From Centrapalus pauciflorus (taxonomy: Eukaryota; Streptophyta; Magnoliopsida; Asterales; Asteraceae), in the NCBI GenBank assembly GCA_020465985.1, contig JAANYP010000758.1:228310-292309 (forward strand): a stretch of 64,000 bases of DNA, written 5' to 3'. The position numbers and the translations under genes were made by a program. Position 1 is the stretch's first letter. Each line of letters starts with the position of its first letter. The notes below the pieces were generated by a model. The model was not told the DNA's origin. It worked only from the letters and a program-made list of their open reading frames with translations, and searched no databases. Positions 55,240 through 64,000 of the stretch are shown one piece after another.

Positions 55240-56360
55240 TGTTAGGCACAAAAAGGCCTCAGTCAAACCTGTTCTACATCTGAGGGGGAGATTTTATAAT
55301 CAAACCTGTTGATGCATTTGAAGGTTGAATTTAAGGCCTGTTATATGCCTTATTGAAACCTGAAAATGATTTGCAATATCAGTCTAAAGCTGTTCTATAT
55401 GTTGCATGTGTTGCAACTAAGACAGTTTGTCCAAACTGCTCTGTCTGCTGAACAGGCTGGACATAAACTGTCTACGCTGCTCTACACTGTTGAGCAGCTT
55501 GGGCATTTTTAAAGTGTTCTGTTCTTTGTGAACAGAACCTGTTCTTTGTGAACAGGCTAAACACTTTATGGAATTTGTTTCCAAGTCATCATGTATTGTT
55601 TTTGACTACAAGATCAGTTTACAAAGTCGAAGACAAAGTGGAAAACAGAACTGCTCAGCCTGCCCACGCTGTTCTGTAACATGAAGACAAAAGGATATTT
55701 GAAAAAGGGGTGACAGACCTTTTTCTTATATCAAAATAGGCCTTTACAGGGAAGAAAGACGCAAAGTTGACATTCCTAAATTAGTTAAAGGCAATGCAAC
55801 AGTAGACAAAGTAAAAAGACAAAAGTTCTGCACATATGAAGACAAGTCTGCTTTTCAGAAAGGTGCAGAAAAGGTTATGTTGTCTTTTCAACAAGACTTT
55901 TCCTTTTCATTCTGTCCAATGAAGATGTTTCTCTGAGATCCTCTAAGTGAGTATAAAAGGAAGCTTCTAAGGTCAGAAAGAAAGGTGAAGAAAGCTAAGT
56001 GCTTAAACCAAGAGTGAACGTGCAAGTGTGATCTTCATGTATGCAAGTCTTCTGTAAAACAGCATTTGTGTGTCTAAGCTGTTTTACCTAAGCTGTTCCT
56101 TAAGTCTTGTAAACACAGTGAGTGCTTCTTAGTGAGTGTATTCATTGTATACTAGTTCGAGTCTGTCTTAGACTAGTAAGCATACTGTTGTATCTGTCAT
56201 CTCAGCTTGAACTATTCCGCATTCAAGCTTGTTTGTAATTAACAAATTGTTGATAATACATACAAACATTGAGAAAAGAGTGTGTAGTTTTTAAATTGCT
56301 GTATTCACCCCCCCTCTACAGCTTATAACTATATACTTTGGGAACCTCTCGGGACCTACA
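55240..56360 (+). repeat. 3' LTR of element B
   Basis: 1,121 bp with the same termini, paired palindromes (55518-55554) and TATA box (55952-55958) as the 5' LTR. Scattered substitutions and 1-4 bp indels separate the two LTRs, so the element is older than the Gypsy element at 12947. Confidence 0.93.
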
Positions 56361-56673
56361 CAAACACTTTCTGTGAAACAATTTTGTCCAAAAATAGATC
56401 TAGAATTGACTTTTTCAACGGAACTATAGACAACTTCGGGTTTTTCAAAATTTTACAAAAATGCCTAGATCTTTTGCTGTGTTTTGTGAATCAAATCAAG
56501 TTTATAGTCAATTGAATCGACTACTGATGCTATACCTTCGATCCAATTTTCATAGTATTTGATCAACATATTAAAAACCCTTGGTGATTTTAGGGTTTTC
56601 GAAGAAAATACTCAAGAACAGTAAACAACTTCATAAAAAATTTCAATCATAGAATCAAAATTTCACCCCTAAT
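56361..56673 (-). other. Truncated leader of a minus-strand Copia element
   Basis: Noncoding sequence between the element B LTR and a minus-strand PBS. By position it is the 5' untranslated leader of an element whose gag and pol would lie further left but have been replaced by element B. No ORF. Confidence 0.6.
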
Positions 56674-56685
56674 GCTCTGATACCA
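56674..56685 (-). promoter_or_regulatory. Primer binding site, minus strand
   Basis: GCTCTGATACCA is the complement of the initiator-Met-tRNA PBS, 2 bp from the LTR at 56688. Confidence 0.9.
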
Positions 56686-56687
56686 AT

Positions 56688-56975
56688 TGTGAATTACAGT
56701 TTCTATATCAATCAATTAGATTAACAGATAACAATTTAATATCAAGAACAATAATAGAAATCACAACTAACCGAATGCTTGTATTTCCAAAATGTCGATT
56801 ACAAATGTGATGATCTTCTTACAAGTCAGTAACCGTTTTTTCCAAAAAGTAAAATGTCAGATCTACTACATTGAAAGTCAAACTTTCTATATATATACAT
56901 ATTTTTCACAACTATTAATGAATTACAAAACAAACCCTACACTTTGACTTCCTTCAATTACAATATATTTTAACA
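56688..56975 (-). repeat. 288-bp Copia LTR shared by two minus-strand remnants
   Basis: Ends TGTGAATTAC (56688) and ATTTTAACA (56975). A PBS lies on its left and a PPT complement (ATCTCCCCTTTTGATGG, 56976-56992) on its right, so on the minus strand it is both the 3' LTR of the remnant to the right and the 5' LTR of the remnant to the left. Confidence 0.82.
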
Positions 56976-57006
56976 ATCTCCCCTTTTGATGGAATGAGCA
57001 AAGTCT

Positions 57007-57640
57007 TTAAATTGCCAATCCAAGCTTTTGTTCAAACCTTCTTATGCTTTTCCGATCAGAGAGCCTCCATTCAATCTTTGAAATGAATTCTACCATAAGT
57101 CTTCGGTCATTCACAGATAAGGCTCCTCTCTTTGTGTTTCTCTTCTAATCAGATGCAAGCTTTCCCTTTAAACTACTCAACACTTTGTTTAGTGTACCAT
57201 CTGAAAATTTGTTGAGTTCGACACTCCTCATAGCTCTTAATTTTTTGTTTCTGTCTTTGTACATAACAGCTGGATGTTTTACCATAACGACTTGATATTC
57301 TTTCAATTCTCCAGCAAATTTGATGTCTCTATGTGGAGCTGTCATGTTTATCTTCCTCATTCCTAGTTCAACACCTATCTGCAGATCTTGCACTGACATC
57401 AATACCAATTTGGTATGCATGAAGTGGAAAATTGTCTTCAAGGCAAATCTGCAGTGCTCATTCCTTTTAATTGCTTTGAATTCTAGTTCATGTAAATCTT
57501 TACATGTAAAATCTGATAAGCTTGTATGGCAACCTAAGAAAATGGACCCATCTTTCAAACTAGAAAAAGTTTCCACAGCAAAATCTTTCAAAAACAGTTT
57601 CGCCGCAAATTGTACAAAAGTGGATACCAAAAAGAACTGT
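57007..57640 (-). pseudogene. C-terminal part of a Copia-associated polyprotein, minus strand
   Basis: The minus frame 57630-57145 contains L-Q-I-G-V-E-L, N-K-K-L-R-A-M-R and N-K-F-S-D-G-T-L-N-K-V-L, then an in-frame TAG. Reading on, it gives R-L-M-V-E-F-I-S-K-I-E-W-R-L-S-D and ends at TAA 57007-57009, 15 bp before the PPT. From memory, K-F-S-D-G-T-L and similar strings are common at the end of polyproteins annotated in daisy-family genomes. I know no biochemical function. The 5' side is cut at about 57640, where opposite-strand pol sequence begins. Confidence 0.6.
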
Positions 57641-57783
57641 TAAAAAGTGGGTACCTAAATCATCATCAATTGTTAAGATAAAAGACGTATCTGATGAGAA
57701 GACACATCATCAACTGCATGATTTACCAAAATCAAAAGTACCCAACTATAAGTGGGTACTTTATGTGCTATTTCGTCTTATAG

Positions 57784-58920
57784 GTAAATCATGTATGGTA
57801 TCTTGACTCCGGATGCTCGAAGCATATGACCAAACAAAGAGAAACACTCACTAACTTTGTAGAAAAGTTCTGTGGGACGGTCAGATTTGGGAACGATCAG
57901 TTTTGTCCGATCAAAGGTTACAAGAGTCTTGCATATGATAAAATTACCATCCAGAAGGTCTTCTATGTTGATGGTCTTGGTCATAACTTGTTTAGCGTTG
58001 GACAACTTTGTGATAAAGGATTGGAAGTCAACTTCAAAGCTAATCGGTGCAGCATTCGATCTGAAGAAGGTAAAGAAATCCTGGCAGGAAACAGGAAAAC
58101 CAACTTGTACTCCATTGACCTAGCCTCTATTAATCTGAAAAGGATGTCTGCTTACTGTCGAAAGCTACATCTAAAACAGCTTGGCTATGTCATCGTCGTC
58201 TTTCACATCTGAACTTTAATGAATTAACCAACCTAGCAAAAGGCGGGTTAGTTAAAGGGCATCCAACTCTCAAATTTCAAAAGGAGCAGTTGTGTGCCGC
58301 ATGTGAAAAACGAAAGATGACTAGAGCTTCACACAAATCCAAAACCGAACACTCTTCAACGAGAGCACTAGAACTGCTGTGTGGACCAATGCGAGTACAA
58401 AGTATCAACAAGAAAATATATGTATTGGTGATAGTTGACGACTACTCACGATACACATGAGTTTTCTTCCTGAGGTCCAAATCAGATGCTACCAAAATCG
58501 TTATAGACTTCATCCAGAAAATTCAAGTGAAGTTGCAACTTTCAATTCAGTCAATCAGATTAGATAACGGCACAGAATTCAAGAACAAATCTCTTGTATC
58601 ATTTTTGAATTCTGTAGGAATCACACATCAGTTTTCAGCTGCTAGAACTCCATAACAGAATGGTGTCATTGAACGAAGAAATCGGACACTAGTGGAATCA
58701 GCAAGAACGATGCTGGCGTATTCCAATCTTTCGTTATTCTTATGGGCTGAAGCTGTTGCAACAGCTTGTTTCACACAGAATCATTCAATCATCAATAAAC
58801 GATTCGGAAAGACTCCTTATGAACTAATAAACAAACGGATACCTAATATTAAATTTTTCCATGTCTTTAGATGCAGATGCTTCATACTAAATGACAAAGA
58901 CAACCCAGGGAAAATTTAAT
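57784..58920 (+). pseudogene. Protease and integrase of element D
   Basis: After acceptor-like TTATAG (57778-57783) it reads V-W-Y-L-D-S-G-C-S-K-H-M-T, an intact protease site. Integrase follows in shifted frames: C-A-A-C-E-K of the zinc domain, [17 protein letters not shown] (catalytic Asp), then P-x-Q-N-G-V-I-E-R-R-N (catalytic Glu) with a stop where Gln is expected. Frameshifts lie near 58190 and 58915, stops near 58458 and 58654. It cannot make integrase. Confidence 0.85.
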
Positions 58921-60498
58921 CAAAAAGCTGATGAAGGCATTTTCATAGGATATTCAAAGGAGTCAGTTGCTTTTCGTGTCTAGAACAAGTGGACTAAGAC
59001 AGTCAATGAAAGCGTCAACGTTAAATTTGATGAAGGAGTGGTAATGGCTTATGAACATACTATTTCAGGACCCAAACTTAACAAGCCGACTTCTATGGAG
59101 TCAACTGAAACGAATGCAGAAAATTCTGAATTAAATAAATTGTTTGAGAATTTTTATGAAGACTACTTTGAGAAGCCCAAAACTAATGTTTTAAATTTGG
59201 TGCCTGACAGGATTACTGAAGATCCCGTCGTAGTCTCGGATCATTCTCATCAACAAGTATCAGAAGAAACTGGAGAAGCTTCGACAACAGATGTGCACTT
59301 GCAAACTGAGAGTGTACAACCTATTCAACCTCCACAATCTTCTGAAACCCCCTTAACATCTGAACATTCAGAAACTCCTATCTCAGATACCCTACTGTCT
59401 ATATCTGAAGCCATCCCCCGACTTCCCTATTTAGACCTAAATCCCAATCAAGACCACATCCAACCGTATCCACATACTTTCAAGTGGACTAGAAATTACC
59501 CAACAGAAAATATTATTGGTGATCCATCTGCTTCAGTCCAAACCAGAAGAGCCACAATAAACGAGTGCCTATTTTCCAATTTTCTTAGCAAAATAGAGCC
59601 GAAGAATGTAAAAGAAGGTCCTCTGGACGCTGATGGGATTGTTGCAATGCAAGAAGAACTAAATCAGTTCGAACGGTTGAATGTCTGGGGACTTGTTGAG
59701 CGACCTAAAGACAAATCTATCATTGACACGAAGTGGATCTTTAAGAACAAGAAGGACGAACATGGAGTAATCATTCGCAATAAAGCACGACTCGTTGCCA
59801 GAGGATACTGGAAAAAAGAAGGGATTGACTATGACGAGACAATTGCACCTGTTGCAAGAATAGAAGCGATTAGGATGTTTTTAGCATTTGCCGCTCATAA
59901 AAATTTCACTGTTTATCAAATGGATGTTAAAACTGCGTTTTGAAATGGGGAATTAACTGATGAAGTATATACATATCAGCCCGAAGGCTTTACTGATCCT
60001 TCGAAACCTGATCGTGTATATATTTTAGACAAGTCACTGTATGGTCTTAAACAAGCACCGCGTGCTTGGTATGATGCACTTTCAACATATCTGTTGAAAT
60101 GTGGATTCAACAAAAGTGCAGTTGACACAACCCTGTTTATAAAACTTCAGGGGCCAGATATTATAGTAATACAAATATATGTAGACGATATAATATTTGG
60201 GTCTACAAATCCTGAATTTTGTAAGAAATTCGCTTTCTTAATGTCCCAGAAATTCGTAATGAGCATGATGGGAGAAATAAATTTATTCTTAGGTTTACAA
60301 GTTAAACATTTGACTGATGGAATTTTTATAAATCAGTCAAAATATATTCAAGACATGTTAAAGAAATTTAACATGGTTAATAGTAATCCTATGAAAACTC
60401 CCATGGCTCCGGATTCAAAGTCAAAACTCGATGAGGACATTTCAGAGAAACCTGTAGATGTGACTCATTATCGAGGAATAATTGGGTCATTAATGTAG
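58921..60498 (+). pseudogene. Reverse transcriptase of element D
   Basis: Starts at the end of integrase (K-A-D-E-G-I-F-I-G-Y), passes a Ser/Thr/Pro-rich linker (59038-59480) and enters RT ([15 protein letters not shown]). TGA at 59941-59943 replaces Leu before N-G-E-L. RT continues with [13 protein letters not shown] and the intact catalytic Y-V-D-D-I-I-F-G (near 60180) to TAG at 60496-60498. Confidence 0.88.
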
Positions 60499-61125
60499 TT
60501 AACAACAAGTAGACCCGATATTATGTTTGCTACATGTGTGTGTGCTAGATATCAGGCGAATCCAAAAGAATCACATTTAACTGCTCCTAAAAGAATTTTA
60601 AGATATCTGAAGGGAACACCAAACCTTGGTTTGTGGTATCTCAGAGAATCTTCATTCGATTTAACTGCTTTTTCTAACGTTGATCACGCAGGTGATAAGA
60701 TGGACAGAAAAAGTACGTCTGGTGCAGTTCAATTCTTAGGTGACAAACCCGTCTACTGGTCATCCAAGAAACAACACTGCGTTTCATTGTCTACAGCTGA
60801 AGCAGAATACATTGTTGTTTCATCATGCTATTCTCAGGTGTTGTGGATGAAGAGCCAACTTCGAGATTACGGGTTTACACCACAGAAGATTCCTATATAC
60901 TGTGATTCTCAGAGCGCAATTGCTATTGCATCAAATCCTGTGCAACATTCAAAAACAAAACACATCGACATTCGGTACCACTTTATAAAGGATCACATTG
61001 AAAATGGAAATATTGAATTATACTTTGTTCCTATTGAATATCAACTAGCTGATTTGTTTACCAAAGCATTAGATGAAAAAAGGTTTAATTTTTTGGTATA
61101 CAAATTGGGTATGTTGAATTGTTAG
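60499..61125 (+). pseudogene. RNase H of element D
   Basis: Continues pol after the TAG: L-T-T-S-R-P-D-I-M-F-A-T, then the RNase H region F-S-N-V-D-H-A-G, where the usual first acidic residue of D-x-D appears as Asn. Next come S-T-A-E-A-E-Y and C-D-S-Q-S-A-I-A, ending A-D-L-F-T-K-A-L-D...L-G-M-L-N-C at 61125, the normal pol terminus. The stop at 60496 lies at nearly the same point as the TAG in element B pol. Confidence 0.88.
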
Positions 61126-61732
61126 ATTTAATAATTCAGTAGTTTCAATTTAAAATTTAAAATTTACATTTTTTTATTGATTTTAATCTGATGTTAAATT
61201 CTTGAATTTTAAAAGTTCAAATTTTTTGGAATTTAACAGATCTGGATTGTCATGTGCAGGGGGAGCATAAAAATGATTTTATCTGATTTTGAGAAAATCT
61301 GATAAAATTTATCTGATATTTTGTAGCGGGAGCTGATTTGAAAAATACGATATACATCTGAGGGGGAGCAGCATTCTAAAATTCAAGGGGGAGCATTTTA
61401 TATTTTTAAATTTTTTTTTAGTTTTAGTTTTTATTTTAGTTAATTTTTTTTGTTTTTGTTTGTGTGTATTTTTCAAAATTTTTTTGGTTTTGTTTAAGTC
61501 TGTTTTATTTTTCTTTTTGTTTTAGCTGTAATATTTTTTTTAAAGGATATTGGGTTTTCAATAAATGGGTTTAAATTTGGTGAATGTGGGCCGGAAAATG
61601 TCAAAATTAAAATTCAAAAATGGTCGGGTACCGGGTAATTTGAAAATTTTGAAATTCAACTATAAAGTTGAATTTCGAATTTCAAATTAAACTTTTCAAA
61701 TAAATCCACTATTCACCGTCTTCTTCAGAAAC
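61126..61732 (+). other. 3' noncoding region of element D with three PPT-like tracts
   Basis: CAGGGGGAGCA (61258), GAGGGGGAGCA (about 61361) and AAGGGGGAGCA (about 61387) are spaced 30-100 bp apart. Repeated purine tracts before the 3' LTR are known for Sireviruses. No LTR follows; 61397-61732 is AT-rich and unrecognised, and the LTR at 61733 belongs to element E. Confidence 0.65.
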
Positions 61733-62060
61733 TGTTAGACATTTTATTTCGATCATAGGAAGTTGTTTTGTAATAATTATTTACTTAGTAGTTTCCTTGT
61801 AATTTATTTCATTGTAAAAGTCAAGGGACTAAAGTTGACAAAGCTCCATAGTTAATTAAAGGAGCCTAGAAATAGGCTCCTAGGGTTTCATTGTAAACAC
61901 ACGGTTGAAACAAAGAATCATATTGCAGCCGACAACTTTAATATTTTCTCAAACATTCTTATTGTTCTTTCATCATTACACAATTATTGAGTTGACATTC
62001 TTCTTGTGAGTGATAAAGAATCATTTATGTGCTGATTGCTATTGGGAATACATTACAACA
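61733..62060 (+). repeat. 5' LTR of element E
   Basis: 328 bp, TGTTAGACATT to CATTACAACA, followed after 2 bp by a PBS. It includes a short inverted repeat GGAGCCTAGAAATAGGCTCC (61860-61879). Confidence 0.85.
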
Positions 62061-62062
62061 AT

Positions 62063-62073
62063 TGGTATCAGAG
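62063..62073 (+). promoter_or_regulatory. Primer binding site of element E
   Basis: TGGTATCAGAG matches the initiator-Met-tRNA complement for 11 bases, then differs by one. Confidence 0.88.
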
Positions 62074-63234
62074 TCACAAAGGTGGATTTCAACTTCTAGT
62101 TTACGGATTCTGCTGGGTTCTCTCAAAGTTCTTTGTGTTCTTCATCTTCCAATCGGTTAGCCTATTTAAGCTTCTGTATTCTGCGGTTTTTGTGTTATTC
62201 TAGTCATATAATCATCACATTATCCTCCTATACTGATTTTGAGCTTATTCAGTTCAATCTTTACATTAAAATCATCAAGAATCGATAGTTTTGAAAAGTT
62301 TAAAAAATATGGGTTTTAGTGGGTTTTAGCTTGTTTTTTACTGATTTCTAAGTGTTTTGGTATATTTTAAATCATCAAAATTGTTTAAAATAGTTTCCCA
62401 ATCATTTAGTAACATTTTTAGGCTTTACATCTGCAAAAATAGACATCTGAACTGTTCTGCCTTACAAAATCTGTTAAAACCTGCTGTAATTCGGACCATT
62501 GACTGTAGCAATTCGGACCCTCTAGGATCCTAATTCGAACCAAATATCATCCTAATTCGGACCTTACTTCGGTCCAATTCGGACCATCCTTAGGTGAATT
62601 TCGGACCCCCCATCTGCCTATTTCGGACCCCACTTAGATCCCATCCGAACTTCGGACCATCCGAAGTTCAGATCAGGCATTTCCATTTACTATTGTGGAC
62701 TTGTGCTTAAATTTTAAAATTTCAAATTTGGACCATATCCATTTCGGACCATCCGAACTCGGACTATCCGAATTCGGTCCCTACCTGGACATTTTCCTAA
62801 GACCTGTCCACTGTTCACCCGAATTCGGACCATCCGAATTCGGTTCCCTCATTTCCTCCGAACCGCACACTGTTCATCCGCGGTCCTTTATCCGAAGTCA
62901 TACTGTTCGTACGAAGTACAATCCGAATTAGCCACCATCCGAAGTACAATCTGAATTAGCCACCATCCGAAATACAATCCGAATTACCTTGTCCATCCGA
63001 AGTAGGTCCTCATCCGAATTACATCATCCATCCGAGTTCACTGTTCATCCGAATTAGGCTTTTCCAAAAGAGACCCATTTCATCCGAAATTAGTTCATCC
63101 GAATTACCACTGCATCCGAACTCCGCGTCTTATCCGAATTAGCACCATCCACAGTGCTATTCTTCCTAAGTCCAGCCCATCCGTCTCAATTTTCCACCTT
63201 TAAGATCTTAACTCTTCACTCAGCACCCAATATC
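62074..63234 (+). other. 5' leader of element E with dense ATCCGAA/TTCGGAC motifs
   Basis: The first 400 bp are AT-rich and plain. From about 62480 to 63180 nearly every 15-25 bp carries ATTCGGACC, CATCCGAATTA or a close variant. It ends AGCACCCAATATC before the gag ATG. No ORF is supported; the frame at 62695-62931 is repeat-derived. Confidence 0.8.
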
Positions 63235-64000
63235 ATGTCTCGCGAAGCTCTCGTACTCGGATCTGAGAACAGACCACCTGTTCTCTATCCAGATGAGTAT
63301 GAACAATGGAAATCCCGGTTCCTTAAATTCGTTGGAATGCAACCGCTTGGGAATTTAATGCTTCAGTCCATCTCCAAAGGTCTCGTCATCTACTATCGGG
63401 AGATAGCAGCCCGACCTGAGGCTGACCCCCCTGTCTTAGCCTCAAAAGTTGAACGAGAACCGGCCAATGACGCCGAGAGAGACAGACAGCATGCCGATAA
63501 GAGGGCAGAATACTTAATCTATCAGGCCCTCCCCACTGATATTCTGGTTGGCGTAGACAGCAAAATGTTTGCCAAGGAAATGTGGGACGAGTTGGAAGTC
63601 CAGATGCTGGGGGCAGATCTCGATGATCGTGCCAAGATTGAGGAGGCAAAGGCTAAGTTTACAGAATTCCGTGCAAAAGACGGGGAATCTCTGCAAGCCA
63701 CGTTTACAAGGTTCTGTGCGGTCCTGAATGAATTGAACAAACTGCACATAAAGAAGGACAGGGATGACATCAACATCCAGTTCTTTGCCGCCTTAGCCCC
63801 CGAGTGGCAGCTTGCTTGTCGGGCCACGAAACGAGTCCTGAACATTCCTGAGGTATCCATCAACGTCGTATTTAAGGAGCTGAAGAAGTATCAATGGGAT
63901 GTAGATCAACAAAAGCTGATGGCAAATCAATTGGCCTCTCTACTGCTATCAGCCAACACCGGATTGAAACCCAGTGATTCACTCGCCTTGATCACCAACA
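63235..64000 (+). CDS. Gag N-terminal domain of element E (open at window end)
   Basis: ATG 63235 (M-S-R-E-A-L-V-L-G) starts a frame with no stop for 255 codons to the end of the window. It has W-K-S-R-F-L-K-F-V near residue 25, a charged helix-rich segment (D-A-E-R-D-R-Q-H-A-D-K-R), M-W-D-E-L-E-V-Q-M-L near residue 115, F-C-A-V-L-N-E-L-N-K-L and L-A-P-E-W-Q-L, the Copia gag (UBN2-type) pattern. Its zinc knuckle, expected several hundred bases further on by comparison with element 1, is outside the window. This is the only undamaged gag start of the family here. Confidence 0.9.
   Translation, partial: MSREALVLGSENRPPVLYPDEYEQWKSRFLKFVGMQPLGNLMLQSISKGLVIYYREIAARPEADPPVLASKVEREPANDAERDRQHADKRAEYLIYQALPTDILVGVDSKMFAKEMWDELEVQMLGADLDDRAKIEEAKAKFTEFRAKDGESLQATFTRFCAVLNELNKLHIKKDRDDINIQFFAALAPEWQLACRATKRVLNIPEVSINVVFKELKKYQWDVDQQKLMANQLASLLLSANTGLKPSDSLALITN

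Larger units (their letters stand above)
42766..56360 (+). mobile_element. Copia LTR retrotransposon B with intact ORF3, 13.6 kb
   Basis: Two full LTRs (42766-43885 and 55240-56360), both TGTTAGGCAC...GGGACCTACA, enclose PBS, gag, a second zinc-knuckle segment, broken protease and integrase, RT, RNase H, a ~670-bp spacer, the 1,385-codon ORF3, a tandem-repeat 3' region and PPT. This is the Sirevirus-type plan with a large ORF after pol. Flanking 5-mers differ (GTTAT left, CAAAC right) and the flanking sequences belong to different old elements, so the element is not a simple insertion. Multiple pol stops make it non-autonomous. Confidence 0.92.
57641..61396 (+). mobile_element. Copia element D, 5'-truncated and degenerate
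   Basis: Starts in the gag-pol connecting region (W-I-P-K-R-T-V-K-K-W-V-P-K near 57620-57670), passes protease, integrase, RT and RNase H, and ends with three GGGGGAGCA purine tracts. No LTR of its own was found on either side: the left is cut at a junction with minus-strand sequence, and on the right sequence continues to the LTR of element E. Several stops and frameshifts show it is an old copy. Confidence 0.85.
61733..64000 (+). mobile_element. Copia element E (same family as element 1), 5' part only
   Basis: 5' LTR, PBS, motif-rich leader and an open gag, cut by the window end. Gag and LTR are homologous to the minus-strand element 1 at the left edge. It lacks both the MITE insertion and the gag frameshift of that copy, so it is the better preserved of the two in this region. 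Confidence 0.9.

Noticed and set aside
61733..62060. Taking this LTR as the 3' LTR of element D
   Set aside because: It matches the LTR of element 1, is followed by a PBS and the element E gag, and no PPT adjoins it on the left.
1..64000. tRNA, rRNA or conserved plant gene
   Set aside because: None recognised by eye on either strand; every substantial ORF is transposon-derived.

Overview
This window looks like repeat-dense heterochromatin from a large-genome flowering plant. I find no host protein gene, tRNA or rRNA. Everything recognisable is an LTR retrotransposon (Copia or Gypsy), a DNA-transposon-like repeat, a tandem repeat or an (AT)n tract. The Copia families have Sirevirus-like traits: purine-rich PPTs, initiator-Met-tRNA PBSs, and long hydrophilic ORFs downstream of pol. 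These ORFs remind me of sequences common in daisy-family (Asteraceae) genomes, so an asterid host is my best but weak guess.

Layout. 1-7995: minus-strand Copia element 1, whose 3' end lies outside the window; most of pol is deleted, so protease is fused to a downstream ORF. 7996-12946: AT-rich debris with hairpins, an unclassified 'repeat A' (copy 1) and tandem repeats of an old element. 12947-21345: nearly complete plus-strand chromodomain-type Gypsy element with 5-bp target duplication CATTA and an internal RNase H deletion. 21346-22460: more of the older element it landed in. 22500-37657: repeat A copy 2, split by two nested insertions, a long-inverted-repeat Mutator-like element (22918-24818) and a rearranged Copia element (25234-37467). 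The latter is flanked by CCAAA duplications and carries a ~3-kb inverted duplication of its 3' end. 37658-42765: (TA)n tracts, a minus-strand Copia LTR with its downstream noncoding region, and a Gypsy integrase fragment. 42766-56360: Copia element B with two full LTRs, broken pol, and an intact 1,385-codon ORF after pol. 56361-57640: minus-strand Copia remnants sharing one LTR. 57641-61396: degenerate plus-strand Copia pol (element D). 61733-64000: 5' LTR, leader and open gag of a second copy of the element 1 family (element E), continuing past the window.

The most interesting theme is the post-pol reading frame ('ORF3'). It occurs in three divergent Copia lineages here with the same plan: a conserved N-terminal domain, a long low-complexity or coiled-coil middle, and a conserved C-terminal block. 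I see no signal peptide or membrane span, so it does not look like a classical envelope. Its expression may depend on a splice acceptor or an internal promoter, and the four Copia lineages also share an acceptor-like sequence between gag and protease. All annotations come from reading the sequence; nothing was searched or aligned by software.
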